64,000 bases of DNA from Agrococcus jenensis (GTDB lineage: Bacteria; Actinomycetota; Actinomycetes; Actinomycetales; Microbacteriaceae): assembly GCF_003752465.1 (NCBI RefSeq), contig NZ_RKHJ01000001.1, positions 2,480,001-2,544,000 on the forward strand, in the 5' to 3' direction. The notes under the pieces are model-generated. The model worked only from the letters and a program-made list of their open reading frames with translations, ran no database searches and was not told the origin of the DNA. The translations under genes were made by a program, and so were the position numbers. Of this stretch, positions 47,029 to 56,338 are shown one piece after another (position 1 is the stretch's first letter; every line of letters begins with the position of its first letter).

Positions 47029-49257
47029 TCAGCCGGTCGTGATCCGGTAGACGTCGTAGACGCCGTCGATGCGGCGGACCGCGTTCAGCACGTGGTCGAG
47101 GTGCGTCACGTCGCCCATCTCGAAGGCGAAGCGGCTGAGCGCGAGCCGGTCGGTGCCGGTGTGCACGCTCGCCGAGAGGATGTTCACGTGGTGCTCGGTG
47201 AGCACGCGCGTGATGTCGCTCAGGAGGCCGGAGCGGTCGAGCGCCTCCACCTGGATGTTGACGAGGAAGAGGCCCTTCGACGTCGGCGCCCACTCGACCT
47301 CGATCATGCGCTCGGGCTCGGCGAGGAGCCCCTGCACGTTCGGGCACGAGCGCTGGTGCACGCTCACGCCCTGGCCGCGCGTGACGAAGCCGACGATCTC
47401 GTCGCCGGGCACGGGCGTGCAGCACTTCGAGAGCTTGACCAGGATGTCGTCGGCACCGCGCACGAGCACGCCCGACGAGCTCGTCGACACGCGCGTCGCC
47501 GTGCGGGTCGGCAGCGCGGCCTGCGGCTCGTCGTCGGCCCCGCCCTCGTCGGCGCGGATCGCGGCGACGACCTTCTCGAGCACCGACTGGGTGGAGACGT
47601 GGCCCTCGCCCACCGCCGCGTACAGGCCGGTGACGTCGTCGTACTTCAGCTGCGCGGCGACCTGCGCGAACGCGTCCCGCCCCATGAGCTTCTGCAGCGG
47701 CAGGTCGTGCCGGCGCATCGCCTTGGCGATCGCCTCCTTGCCGACCTCGACCGCCTCGTCGCGGCGCTCACGCTGGAACCACTGACGGATCTTGCTGCGC
47801 GCGCGGGGCGACGTGACGAAGCCCTGCCAGTCCTGGCTCGGCCCGGCATCCGGGTTCTTCGACGTCAGCACCTCGACGATGTCACCGGTGGTGAGCCTCG
47901 TGTCGAGCGGCACGAGCCGGCCGTTGACCTTCGCGCCCATCGTGCGGTGCCCGACCTCGGTGTGCACCGCGTAGGCGAAGTCGACGGGCGTCGCGCCGGC
48001 GGGCAGGCCGATGACCTTGCCCTTGGGCGTGAAGACGTAGAGCTCCTTCGCGCCGATCTCGAAGCGCAGGGAGTCGAGGAACTCGCCCGGGTCGGTCGTC
48101 TCCTCCTGCCAGTCGTTGATGTGCGCGAGCCACGCCATGTCGGTCGACGACATCGCGCCGCCGCCCTGCTTGTACTTCCAGTGCGCCGCGACGCCGTACT
48201 CGGCGCGGCGGTGCATCTCCTCGGTGCGGATCTGGATCTCGACGTGGTGGCCGCGCGGGCCGATCACCGTCGTGTGCAGCGACTGGTAGAGGTTGAACTT
48301 CGGGGTCGCGATGTAGTCCTTGAGGCGACCGGGCATCGGCTGCCAGCGCGCGTGGATCGCGCCGAGCACCGCGTAGCAGTCGCGGACGCTCGGCACGATC
48401 ACGCGCACGCCGACGAGGTCGTAGATGTCGGCGAAGTCGTGGCCGCGCAGCTGCATCTTGTTGTAGATGGAGTAGTACTGCTTCGGCCGGCCGGCGATGC
48501 GGCCGCGGATCTTCGCGGCCTTCATGTCCTCCGTGAGGCCGGCCACGACGTCGTCGAGGTAGCGCTCACGCTCGGGCGCACGCGCCTCGACGAGGTTCTT
48601 GATCTCGAGGTAGACCTTCGGCTGCAGCACCGCGAACGAGAGGTCCTCGAGCTCGACCTTGATGGTCTGGATGCCGAGCCGGTGCGCGAGCGGGGCGTAG
48701 ATCTCGATCGTCTCGCGCGCCTTGCGCTGCGCGGACTCATCCGAGACGAAGCCCCAGGTGCGCGCGTTGTGCAGCCGGTCGGCGAGCTTGATGACGAGCA
48801 CGCGGATGTCCTGCGACATCGCGACCACCATCTTGCGCACCGTCTCCGCCTGCGCGCTCTGGCCGTACTTCAGCTTGTCGAGCTTCGTGACGCCGTCGAC
48901 GAGCATCGCGATCTCGTCGCCGAAGTCGGCCCGGCACTGCTCGAGCGTGTAGGTGGTGTCCTCGACGGTGTCGTGCAGCAGCGCCGCCGCGACGGTGATC
49001 GCGCCGATGCCGAGGTCGGCGAGGATCTGCGCGACCGCGACCGGGTGGGTGATGTAGGGCTCGCCCGACTTGCGGTACTGGCCCTTGTGGGCCTCCTCGG
49101 CGACGATGTACGCGCGCTGGATCAGCCCGGTGTCGGCCTTCGGATGCTGCGACTTGACCGTGCGGATGAGCTCGTCGACCGCGCCGGCGCGGTGCGAGCG
49201 CGAGAAGAGGAAGGGCAGGAGCGTGCGGAAGCCACCGGATGGCTGGGTCTCGCTCAT
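47029..49257 (-). CDS. relA: Bifunctional (p)ppGpp synthetase/hydrolase
   Basis: Long RelA/SpoT homologue that sets the alarmone level. 742 aa. Hydrolase: HD box HDTVED at residues 95-100, with GQYRKSGEPYITHP before it. Synthetase: IYNKMQLRGHDFADIYDLVGVRVIV and EIQIRTEEMHRRAEYGVAAHWKYK. TGS: LYVFTPKGKVIGLPAGATPVDFAY. C-terminal Cys-containing zinc-finger region (KCCTPVPGDEIVGFVT) and an ACT domain ending VRRIDGVYDVYRIT. Both active sites look intact. ATG has a GAGGAGGAG site. Confidence 0.97.
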   Translation of the reverse strand: MSETQPSGGFRTLLPFLFSRSHRAGAVDELIRTVKSQHPKADTGLIQRAYIVAEEAHKGQYRKSGEPYITHPVAVAQILADLGIGAITVAAALLHDTVEDTTYTLEQCRADFGDEIAMLVDGVTKLDKLKYGQSAQAETVRKMVVAMSQDIRVLVIKLADRLHNARTWGFVSDESAQRKARETIEIYAPLAHRLGIQTIKVELEDLSFAVLQPKVYLEIKNLVEARAPERERYLDDVVAGLTEDMKAAKIRGRIAGRPKQYYSIYNKMQLRGHDFADIYDLVGVRVIVPSVRDCYAVLGAIHARWQPMPGRLKDYIATPKFNLYQSLHTTVIGPRGHHVEIQIRTEEMHRRAEYGVAAHWKYKQGGGAMSSTDMAWLAHINDWQEETTDPGEFLDSLRFEIGAKELYVFTPKGKVIGLPAGATPVDFAYAVHTEVGHRTMGAKVNGRLVPLDTRLTTGDIVEVLTSKNPDAGPSQDWQGFVTSPRARSKIRQWFQRERRDEAVEVGKEAIAKAMRRHDLPLQKLMGRDAFAQVAAQLKYDDVTGLYAAVGEGHVSTQSVLEKVVAAIRADEGGADDEPQAALPTRTATRVSTSSSGVLVRGADDILVKLSKCCTPVPGDEIVGFVTRGQGVSVHQRSCPNVQGLLAEPERMIEVEWAPTSKGLFLVNIQVEALDRSGLLSDITRVLTEHHVNILSASVHTGTDRLALSRFAFEMGDVTHLDHVLNAVRRIDGVYDVYRITTG

Positions 49258-49314
49258 GCCGCTCCTCCTCTGCTGCTCGTCTGTCGGGCCGGGTCGGTCA
49301 GACCGCTGCCACGA

Positions 49315-50286
49315 TCAGACGACCGCCCCGCGCTCGCTCCGCGGCTTCACGGCCTCCGGGGCGATGGTGTCGCCCTGGCGCAGCCACGCGTACACGGGCG
49401 CGGCGACGAAGATCGACGACCAGGTGCCGACGATCGTGCCGATGAAGAGCGCGAGCGAGATGTCGCGGAGCGTGCCGGCGCCGAGCAGCAGCGCGCCGAT
49501 GAAGAGGATCGACGCGATCGGCAGGGTGGCGACGATCGACGTGTTGATCGAGCGCACGAGCGTCTGGTTCACGGCGAGGTTGATGTTGCCGAGCAGGTCG
49601 CCGCTGACGCCGGGCGCGGTGTTCTCGCGCACCTTGTCGAACACCACGACGGTGTCGTAGAGCGAGTAGCCGAGGATCGTCAGGAAGCCGATCACGGCCG
49701 CGGGCGTGACCTCGAAGCCGATGATGCCGTAGACGCCCGCGGTCACGAGCAGGTCGAAGGCGAGCGAGGCGAGTGCCGCGACCGCCATCTTCCACGTGCG
49801 GAAGTAGATGGCGAGCACGATCGAGACCAGCACGAGGAAGGTCACGAGCGCCTGCAGCGCCTGCTGCGTGACGTCCTGCCCCCACGACGGGCCGACGAAC
49901 GAGAACGCGACCTCGCCCGTCTCGACGCCGTACGCCTCGGCGAGGGCGGCGCGGATGTCGGTCGCCTGCTGCTCGGTGACGACGTCGGTCTGGACGCGCA
50001 CGGCGTCGGCGCCGACCGTCGCGACGCGGGCCTCCGAGTCGGGCACGATCGACTCGACCGCCTCGGCGGCCCCCTCGACGCTGGACTGGGTGAGCCCGGT
50101 GACGCGGAACTCGCTGCCGCCGGTGAACTCGATGCCGAAGACGAAGCCGCCGCGCAGCGCGGTGCCGAGCGCGAGCAGGATCAGGAAGGCGGCCGCGATC
50201 GAGAGCCACAGGCGGCGCTTCGCGACGACCGGGATCGACCGCTCGCCGGTGTAGAGCTCGTTGCCGATCGTGGTGAGCGATGCCAT
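49315..50286 (-). CDS. secF: Protein translocase subunit SecF
   Basis: Proton-driven auxiliary of SecYEG. 323 aa, six membrane helices with a large periplasmic loop after the first (GIEFTGGSEFRVTG). The family segments TILGYSLYDTVVVFDKVREN, NQTLVRSINTS and GTIVGTWSSIFVAAP are present. ATG shares one base with the secD stop (TGATG). Confidence 0.97.
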   Translation of the reverse strand: MASLTTIGNELYTGERSIPVVAKRRLWLSIAAAFLILLALGTALRGGFVFGIEFTGGSEFRVTGLTQSSVEGAAEAVESIVPDSEARVATVGADAVRVQTDVVTEQQATDIRAALAEAYGVETGEVAFSFVGPSWGQDVTQQALQALVTFLVLVSIVLAIYFRTWKMAVAALASLAFDLLVTAGVYGIIGFEVTPAAVIGFLTILGYSLYDTVVVFDKVRENTAPGVSGDLLGNINLAVNQTLVRSINTSIVATLPIASILFIGALLLGAGTLRDISLALFIGTIVGTWSSIFVAAPVYAWLRQGDTIAPEAVKPRSERGAVV

Positions 50287-51986
50287 CAGTTCTCCTTGCC
50301 GGTGCCGGGGCGGGGAGCGACGCTCGCGCCAGTGCCCGCGCCCACGCCTGCGCCGACGGATGCCTTGCGCTCGGCGATGGTCTGGCGCTTCTGCGCCTCC
50401 TTCGACGACCGCGCCGGACGACCGGCGGCGACGGGCTCGCGGAACTTCGCGCGACCCCGGTAGACCGCGCCGAGCGCGTTCGGGTCGAGACCGCTGAGGC
50501 GGTGGCCCGACGAGAAGAACGACGTGCGCGACAGCATGCGCAGCAGCGGGTGGGTGAACAGCGCGACCACGACGATGTCGATGAAGGTCGTGATGCCGAG
50601 CGTGAAGGCGAAGCCGCGCACGTTGCCGACCGACAGCAGGTAGAGGATTACGGCCGCGAGGAAGCTCACCGCATCCGAGATGAGGATCGTGCGGAAGGCG
50701 CGCTTCCAGCCCGTCTCGAGCGCGGACGAGAGGTGCTTGCCCTCGCGCAGCTCGTCACGGATGCGCTCGAAGTAGACGATGAACGAGTCGGCCGTGATGC
50801 CGATCGCGATCACGAGGCCCGCGATGCCGGCGAGCGACAGGCGGTAGCCCTCGGTGCTCGACAGGAACGTCACCACGAGGTACGTCAGCACGCCGGCGAC
50901 GGCGAGCGAGAGGATTACCACGAGGCCGAGCGCGCGGTACTGCAGCACCGAGTAGAGCACGACGAGGATGAGGCCGATGAGGCCTGCGAGCAGGCCCGCC
51001 TGCAGCTGGCTCGCGCCGAGCGTGGGCGAGATCGTCTCGTTCGACTGCACCTGGAAGCCGATGGGCAGCGCGCCGAAGCGCAGCTGGTCGGCGAGGCTCT
51101 GCGCGCCCTCCTGCGTGAAGCCGCCGGTGATCTGCGCGTTGCCGTCGGTGATGACGGCGTTCGACGTGATCGGCATGAGCACGGTCGAGTCGAGCACGAC
51201 CGCGAACTGGTTCTGCGGCTCGGGCAGCTGCGTGATCGCGCGGGTGACGGCCTCGAACGCGGCGGGACCCTCGCCGTCGAGCTCGAGGTTGACGCCCCAG
51301 CCGCCGGTCGCCTGACCCTGGCTGTTCGTCGCGGCGCTCACCTGCGCGTCGGCGATGTCGGCGCCCTCGACCGAGACCGGCCCGAGGATGAAGCGCGCGC
51401 TGCCGTCGGTCGAGCACGTGATGTAGGGCTGGTCGCCGGGCGCCTGCACCGTCGTGTCGACGTCGGCGCACTGGAAGGCGTCGAACTCCGACTGCAGGGC
51501 GGGCGTGATCCACGCCTGGTCCCACGCGTTCGCGGGCGTCGTGGCGGGCTCGCTCTCCTCCGACGGCTCGGCCGTCGGGGTCGCGCCGGGCGCGTTCGCG
51601 GGGGCCGACTGCAGCACCGGACGGAACTCCATCTTGGCGCTCGCCTGGATGCGCTGCAGGGTCGCCTGGTCGGGCTCGCCCGCGAGGGCGACGACGATGT
51701 TGCGGCCGCCCTGCGTGGTGATCTGGGGCTCGGCGACGCCGGAGGCGTCGACGCGCTGGCGGATGATCGCCACCGCCTGGTCGAGCTGCTCCTGGGTGAC
51801 CGAGGTGCCCTCGGCCACCTGCGGCTCGAGCACGATCTGCGTGCCGCCCTCGAGGTCGAGGGCGAGCTGCGGCGTCCAGGCGCCGTCACCCCACTGGACG
51901 GCCGAGAGGTTGACGCCGATGAGGCCGGCGATCAGCACCGCCAGCCAGATGAGGGCGCGGCCGCCCCGCGCGCGAGCCTTCGCCAC
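50286..51986 (-). CDS. secD: Protein translocase subunit SecD
   Basis: Partner of SecF. 566 aa. Periplasmic P1 domain begins LQLALDLEGGTQIVLEPQ-like (PQLALDLEGGTQIVLEPQ) with QRVDASGVAEPQI; a Pro/Glu/Ala-rich insert follows. Helices 2-6 contain GITADSFIVYFERIRDELREGK and ILISDAVSFLAAVILYLLS. A low-complexity C-terminal tail rich in Gly/Ala ends the protein. GTG start, 3 bases after the yajC stop. Confidence 0.97.
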   Translation of the reverse strand: MAKARARGGRALIWLAVLIAGLIGVNLSAVQWGDGAWTPQLALDLEGGTQIVLEPQVAEGTSVTQEQLDQAVAIIRQRVDASGVAEPQITTQGGRNIVVALAGEPDQATLQRIQASAKMEFRPVLQSAPANAPGATPTAEPSEESEPATTPANAWDQAWITPALQSEFDAFQCADVDTTVQAPGDQPYITCSTDGSARFILGPVSVEGADIADAQVSAATNSQGQATGGWGVNLELDGEGPAAFEAVTRAITQLPEPQNQFAVVLDSTVLMPITSNAVITDGNAQITGGFTQEGAQSLADQLRFGALPIGFQVQSNETISPTLGASQLQAGLLAGLIGLILVVLYSVLQYRALGLVVILSLAVAGVLTYLVVTFLSSTEGYRLSLAGIAGLVIAIGITADSFIVYFERIRDELREGKHLSSALETGWKRAFRTILISDAVSFLAAVILYLLSVGNVRGFAFTLGITTFIDIVVVALFTHPLLRMLSRTSFFSSGHRLSGLDPNALGAVYRGRAKFREPVAAGRPARSSKEAQKRQTIAERKASVGAGVGAGTGASVAPRPGTGKEN

Positions 51987-51989
51987 GGA

Positions 51990-52370
51990 TCAGGCGCGGT
52001 CGCGCGGCTCGTCCGCGTCGCCGAGGTCGTCCGTGCGGTCGTCGGCGGCCTCGGTCACCTCGGCGTGGTCGTCGACCACGCGGGCGAGGGTCTGGCGGTG
52101 CACGCGGATGACGGTGCCGGGCGCGATCTCGATGTGCGCCTCGTTGCGCTCCTCGTCGATCGCGACGAGCTCGCCGAACACGCCGAAGTTCGTCATCACC
52201 TCTGCACCCGGGACCATCTTCGTCTGGAGGTCCTCGGCCTGCGCCTTCCGCTTCTTGTTGCTGCGGAACATGAAGAAGATCATCGCCGCGAGCACGACGA
52301 GCATGATGATCGTCAGCGGGTCGAGCGCGAACCCTTGCTGGGCGGTGGTCGTCGTCTGCAGGAACAGCAT
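51990..52370 (-). CDS. yajC: Preprotein translocase subunit YajC
   Basis: 126 aa; one membrane helix (DPLTIIMLVVLAAMIFFMF) followed by the KKRKAQAEDLQTKMVPGAEVMTNFGVFG domain and an acidic tail. Works with SecDF. The operon yajC-secD-secF starts here with a TATGAT promoter box about 60 nt upstream. Confidence 0.95.
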   Translation of the reverse strand: MLFLQTTTTAQQGFALDPLTIIMLVVLAAMIFFMFRSNKKRKAQAEDLQTKMVPGAEVMTNFGVFGELVAIDEERNEAHIEIAPGTVIRVHRQTLARVVDDHAEVTEAADDRTDDLGDADEPRDRA

Positions 52371-52430
52371 TCGGAAGGAGCCTCTCGGGGGGTGTCCGTC
52401 CTGCGCGGCTGCGCGCGGGACCAAGGACTG

Positions 52431-52436
52431 ATCATA
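52431..52436 (-). promoter_or_regulatory. -10 box TATGAT of yajC-secDF
   Basis: TATGAT, the best -10 hexamer in the window, overlapping the ruvB stop. Expected start near 52424, leader about 54 nt, containing a GCGCG/CGCGC stem. No -35 match found. Confidence 0.5.
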
Positions 52437-53445
52437 CCCCGTCGAGCGTGTCGTCCGGCGCGAGCGCGCGCGCGTGGCGCATCCCGGAGGCCGTCGCGAT
52501 CCGGCCGCGCGGCGTGCGGCCGATGAGGCCCTCGCGCACGAGGAACGGCTCGACGACCGACTCGATCGTGTCGGCCTCCTCGCCCACGGCGGCGGCGAGC
52601 GTGGACAGCCCCACCGGTCCCCCGCCGAACCGGTGCGCGATCGCATGCAGCACGGCGCGGTCGATGCGGTCGAGGCCCGCCTCGTCGACGTCGTAGAGCT
52701 CGAGCGCCGCGCGCACGCCGTCGATGTCGCTCGAGCCGGCGTGCACGAGCAGCCAGTCGCGCACGCGGCGCAGCAGCCGGTTCGCGATGCGGGGCGTGCC
52801 GCGCGACCTGCTCGCCAGCTCGGCGAGGGCCGCGGCCTCGAGGTCGAGGTCCATGAGGCGCGACGACCGCGCAAGCACCCGCTCGAGGTCGGCCGTCTCG
52901 TAGAACTCGAGGTGCGCGGTGAAGCCGAAGCGGTCGCGCAGCGGCGCGGGCAGCATGCCAGAGCGCGTCGTCGCGCCGACGAGCGTGAACGGTGCGAGCT
53001 CGAGCGGGATGGAGGCGGCCCCCGCGCCCTTGCCGACCATGATGTCGATCCGGAAGTCCTCCATCGCGAGGTAGAGCATCTCCTCGGCGGAGCGCGCCAT
53101 GCGGTGGATCTCGTCGACGAACAGCACCTCGCCCGGCACGAGCGCCGACAGCACCGCGGCGAGGTCGCCCGCGTGCTGGATCGCGGGACCGGACGAGAAG
53201 CGGATGGGCCTGCCCGTCTCGTGCCCGATGATCATCGCGAGCGTGGTCTTGCCGAGCCCCGGCGGGCCGGCGAGCAGGATGTGGTCGGGCGCGCGCTCCT
53301 GCATCCGGGCGGCCTGCAGCAGCACCTCGAGCTGGCCGCGCACCTTCGGCTGCCCGACGAAGTCGGTGAGCGTCGTGGGCCGCAGGGCGCCCTCGAAGGC
53401 GAGCTCCTCCGGCGTCGACGCGGGATCGATGAGCGGGTCGTTCAC
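52432..53445 (-). CDS. ruvB: Holliday junction branch-migration ATPase RuvB
   Basis: 337 aa. AAA+ motor: Walker A GPPGLGKT (60-67), Walker [29 protein letters not shown] with sensor 1 and arginine finger, [17 protein letters not shown] sensor 2, winged helix ending [16 protein letters not shown] start overlaps the ruvA stop (GTGA). Confidence 0.98.
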   Translation of the reverse strand: MNDPLIDPASTPEELAFEGALRPTTLTDFVGQPKVRGQLEVLLQAARMQERAPDHILLAGPPGLGKTTLAMIIGHETGRPIRFSSGPAIQHAGDLAAVLSALVPGEVLFVDEIHRMARSAEEMLYLAMEDFRIDIMVGKGAGAASIPLELAPFTLVGATTRSGMLPAPLRDRFGFTAHLEFYETADLERVLARSSRLMDLDLEAAALAELASRSRGTPRIANRLLRRVRDWLLVHAGSSDIDGVRAALELYDVDEAGLDRIDRAVLHAIAHRFGGGPVGLSTLAAAVGEEADTIESVVEPFLVREGLIGRTPRGRIATASGMRHARALAPDDTLDGV

Positions 53446-54035
53446 GGGCGCGCCGCCGGACCGAGGATGGCGAGGGAAGCGCGCAGCAGCGCGCCGCTCG
53501 AGGCGGCGGCGTCGGGCGCCGCGACCGCGGCGCGCTCGATCGCGTCGGCCGCCGTGCGCTCGGGCCAGCCGAGGCCGGTGAGCGCCGTCAGCACGTCGGC
53601 GCGGGCATCCGGCGCCGCGGCGCGGGCGACGGCGGGCGCGACGAGCTTGCCGCTCAGCTGCAGGATGAGCAGCTTCGCCGTCTTCGGACCGATGCCGCTC
53701 ACGGCCTTGAACGCGCGCTCGTCGCCGCTGTCGATGGCCCTCGCGAGCTCGGCCGGCGTGAGGTGCGCGAGCACCCCGAGGGCCGACTTCGGCCCCACGC
53801 CGGTGACGCCGATGAGCAGCTCGAACGCCTCGAGCTCCGCCTCGGTCTCGAAGCCGTAGAGCGCGAGGTCGTCCTCGCGCACGACGAGGTGGGTGTGGAG
53901 GGCGACGCCCGCGCCCGGCCGCGCGGCGAGGGAGCACTGCGGCGTCACGTGCACCGCGAGGCCGACGCCGCCGACACCGACGACGAGCCGCTGTCCGCGT
54001 GCGGACAGCACCGTTCCGTCGAGCCTCGAGATCAC
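53442..54035 (-). CDS. ruvA: Holliday junction DNA-binding protein RuvA
   Basis: 197 aa. Domain I ([14 protein letters not shown] start, [16 protein letters not shown]), tandem helix-hairpin-helix motifs ([14 protein letters not shown] and [14 protein letters not shown]), and the C-terminal domain that contacts RuvB. GTG start lies 6 nt after a TAGGCT box. Confidence 0.97.
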   Translation of the reverse strand: MISRLDGTVLSARGQRLVVGVGGVGLAVHVTPQCSLAARPGAGVALHTHLVVREDDLALYGFETEAELEAFELLIGVTGVGPKSALGVLAHLTPAELARAIDSGDERAFKAVSGIGPKTAKLLILQLSGKLVAPAVARAAAPDARADVLTALTGLGWPERTAADAIERAAVAAPDAAASSGALLRASLAILGPAARP

Positions 54036-54047
54036 CTCGTCAGCCTA
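54036..54047 (-). promoter_or_regulatory. Leaderless promoter of ruvA-ruvB
   Basis: TAGGCT (54042-54047), GACGAG, then GTG. This separates ruvAB transcription from ruvC, which lies beyond a divergent small gene. Confidence 0.55.
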
Positions 54048-54102
54048 GGCGGCGGCGGCGCGCTCGGGCCGCTGGCACGCCGTCGGGCGGGCGTCGCGCT
54101 GA

Positions 54103-54108
54103 TAGCCT
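54103..54108 (+). promoter_or_regulatory. -10 box TAGCCT of the small plus-strand gene
   Basis: TAGCCT with an expected start near 54115, 25 nt before the ATG. It is back to back with the ruvA promoter. Confidence 0.5.
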
Positions 54109-54139
54109 GGTCCGGCCCGCCGACCGACTCGGAGATCGC

Positions 54140-54319
54140 ATGCGCTACGTCCAGTTCCTCGTCCTGTTCCTGATGCTCGTCGCCTCGTTCTTCGTCATGG
54201 GCTATGCGTTCGCGTTCCCGGGCATCGAGGCGTTCATCTTCATCGCGGGCCTGCTGATGTTCACGCTGTCGTTCGTCGTGTCGATCGAGATCGGGCGTCG
54301 CGGGCTCCGCCACCGCTGA
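54140..54319 (+). CDS. Small two-helix membrane protein in the ruvC-ruvA gap
   Basis: 59 aa, almost entirely membrane: helices at about residues 4-23 (YVQFLVLFLMLVASFFVMGY) and 28-49, ending IEIGRRGLRHR. ATG with GGAG 5 bases upstream and a -10 box 32 nt upstream. Family not recognised; similar one-off membrane miniproteins occur in Microbacteriaceae. It faces opposite to all ruv genes. Confidence 0.65.
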   Translation: MRYVQFLVLFLMLVASFFVMGYAFAFPGIEAFIFIAGLLMFTLSFVVSIEIGRRGLRHR

Positions 54320-54338
54320 TCGTCGCCGCGCGGCGCGC

Positions 54339-54896
54339 TCAGCGCCGCGACCTGGCAGCCGCCTCGGCTGCCGCCCACGCCTGCTGCGCGGGCGTCGACG
54401 TGCTCGCGCGGGGCACGCGCGTGCGCCAGCCCTCCGCGATCGCGATCGCCAGCGCATCCGCCGCGTCGGCCGGCTTCGGCGCCGCGTCGAGCCGCAGCAG
54501 CCGTCGCACCATCTCGGCCACCTGCTGCTTGTCGGCCGCGCCGTAGCCCGTGACGGCGGCCTTCACCTCGCTCGGCGTGAGCATCGCCACCGGGATGCCG
54601 CGCTCCGCGGCGGCGCGCAGCACGATGCCCGAGATCTGCGCGACGCCCATGACGCTCCGCAGGTTGGCCTGGGCGAAGACGCGCTCGAGCGCGATCGCAT
54701 CGGGCCGGTGCTCGTCGATCGCGGCCTCGACGCCGCGGCCGATCCGCAGGAGGCGCTGCTCGATCGCCTCGTCGGGCTCGGAGCGCACCACCTCGACGTG
54801 CACGAGCGTGGGCGTGCGGCGCTCGACGTCGATGACGCCGACGCCGCAGCGCGTGAGGCCGGGGTCGACGCCGAGCACGCGCACCGACGCCGGCAC
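54339..54896 (-). CDS. ruvC: Holliday junction resolvase RuvC
   Basis: 185 aa. RNase H fold with acidic residues in LGVDPGLTRCG (Asp11), ALERVFAQANLRS (Glu), and DAADALAIAI (two Asp). An Ala-rich C-terminal extension of about 25 residues follows the core. GTG start, 3 bases after the yebC stop. Confidence 0.97.
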   Translation of the reverse strand: MPASVRVLGVDPGLTRCGVGVIDVERRTPTLVHVEVVRSEPDEAIEQRLLRIGRGVEAAIDEHRPDAIALERVFAQANLRSVMGVAQISGIVLRAAAERGIPVAMLTPSEVKAAVTGYGAADKQQVAEMVRRLLRLDAAPKPADAADALAIAIAEGWRTRVPRASTSTPAQQAWAAAEAAARSRR

Positions 54897-54899
54897 GGG

Positions 54900-55661
54900 C
54901 TACTCGTCCTCGTCGAGCTGCGCCTGCACCTCGGGGGTGAGGTCGTAGTTCGCGTAGACGTTCTGCACGTCCTCGCTGTCCTCCAGCGCGTCGATGAGGC
55001 GCATGACCTTGCGGGCGGTCTCGGCGTCGACCTCGACCTTGAGGTTCGGCACGAACTCGACGTCGGCGGCGTCGTAGTCGATGCCCGCCTCCTGCAGCGA
55101 CGTGCGCACCGCGACGAGGTCGCTCGGCTCGGAGAGGATCTCGAAGCCGCCGCCCTGGTCGGTGACCTCCTCGGCGCCGGCGTCGAGCACGGCGAGCAGG
55201 ATGTCGTCCTCGGTGACGTCGTCGGTCTTCGTCACCGAGACGACGCCCTTGCGGGTGAAGTTGTAGGCGACCGAGCCCGGGTCGGCCATCGTGCCGCCGT
55301 TGCGGGTCATCGCCGTGCGGACCTCGGCGGCGGCGCGGTTCTTGTTGTCGGTGAGGCACTCGACCATGAGCGCGACGCCGCTCCCGGCGTAGCCCTCGTA
55401 CATGATCGTCGTGTAGTCGATCGACTCGCCCGTGAGCCCGGCGCCGCGCTTGATGGCGCGATCGATGTTGTCGTTCGGGACGCTGGTCTTCTTCGCCTTC
55501 TGCACGGCGTCGACGAGGGTCGGGTTGCCCGAGAGGTCGGCGCCGCCGATCTTCGCGGCGACCTCGATGTTCTTGATGAGCTTCGCGAACGACTTGGCGC
55601 GACGGGCGTCGATGACGGCCTTCTTGTGCTTCGTCGTGGCCCACTTGGAATGTCCGGACAT
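54900..55661 (-). CDS. yebC: YebC/PmpR-family protein (TACO1-like)
   Basis: 253 aa. [37 protein letters not shown] is the standard N-terminus, followed by the three-domain TACO1/YebC fold ([35 protein letters not shown]). Some members regulate transcription; others relieve ribosome stalling at proline motifs. ATG with a CAGGAAG site; co-located with ruvC as in most bacteria. Confidence 0.96.
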   Translation of the reverse strand: MSGHSKWATTKHKKAVIDARRAKSFAKLIKNIEVAAKIGGADLSGNPTLVDAVQKAKKTSVPNDNIDRAIKRGAGLTGESIDYTTIMYEGYAGSGVALMVECLTDNKNRAAAEVRTAMTRNGGTMADPGSVAYNFTRKGVVSVTKTDDVTEDDILLAVLDAGAEEVTDQGGGFEILSEPSDLVAVRTSLQEAGIDYDAADVEFVPNLKVEVDAETARKVMRLIDALEDSEDVQNVYANYDLTPEVQAQLDEDE

Positions 55662-55693
55662 GCTGCTTCCTGATCGCGAGACGGGAGGATCCC

Positions 55694-55699
55694 ATCCTA
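55694..55699 (-). promoter_or_regulatory. -10 box TAGGAT of yebC-ruvC
   Basis: TAGGAT with expected start near 55687 and a 26-nt leader. A second candidate, TAGCCT at 55713-55718, overlaps the TAG stop of the upstream gene. Confidence 0.45.
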
Positions 55700-55715
55700 C
55701 GCGTGCGCGCCGAGG

Positions 55716-56330
55716 CTACGGACGGAGGCGAGGGTCGCGCACGCCGGCGCTGCGCAGCTCGAGCGACGCGAGCGCGCGGAGGGCGTCCTCGTCGCCGGCG
55801 CGGAGCGCGGCGACCGGGTCCGGCACCGCCCGCAGCACCGCGGCCATCGGCTGCCCGACGATCGCGCGCATCGCGAGCAGGTCGCGTCCCTCGCGGCTCT
55901 GCGCGAGCGCGCGGCTGGCGCCCGCGCGGGTCGCGAAGCGGAGCCGCGGCACGATCCAGACGAGCACCACGAGCAGCAGCGGCAGCAGCCAGAGCGCCGT
56001 CGCGACCGCGCCGGCGAGCATGTCGACGGCGTCCGTGAGCGCCGAGCCGGCCGCCTCCAGCTCGGTGGCCGAGCCTGCGGCGTCGCGGAAGGGCTGCGCG
56101 ACGCCCTCGCCGACGAGCGGCACCTGCGCGAGCGCCTCCCCCGCGTCGGCGAGCGTCGTCGAGAAGCCGCTGCCGGCCGCCGCGACCTGCTCGCCGAAGC
56201 CGCCGAGCGAGGCGATCGCTGCGCCGACCTGCTGCGAGAGCCAGACGGCGGCGATGATCGTGCCGATCGCGACGAGGTCGCCGACGGCCTGCCAGACGGC
56301 CTGCCCTGGACGGCTGGAGTAGAGCTGCAC
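55716..56330 (-). CDS. Hypothetical membrane protein
   Basis: 204 aa, family not recognised. Helix 1 at about residues 13-35 (AVWQAVGDLVAIGTIIAAVWLSQQ), a long Ala/Gly-rich amphipathic middle without charges in register (about 40-100), helix 2 at about 108-130 (LWLLPLLLVVLVWIVP), then a basic cytoplasmic domain. GTG start 8 bases after the EamA stop, no strong ribosome binding site; probably coupled. Confidence 0.7.
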   Translation of the reverse strand: MQLYSSRPGQAVWQAVGDLVAIGTIIAAVWLSQQVGAAIASLGGFGEQVAAAGSGFSTTLADAGEALAQVPLVGEGVAQPFRDAAGSATELEAAGSALTDAVDMLAGAVATALWLLPLLLVVLVWIVPRLRFATRAGASRALAQSREGRDLLAMRAIVGQPMAAVLRAVPDPVAALRAGDEDALRALASLELRSAGVRDPRLRP

Positions 56331-56338
56331 GGCTCGAT

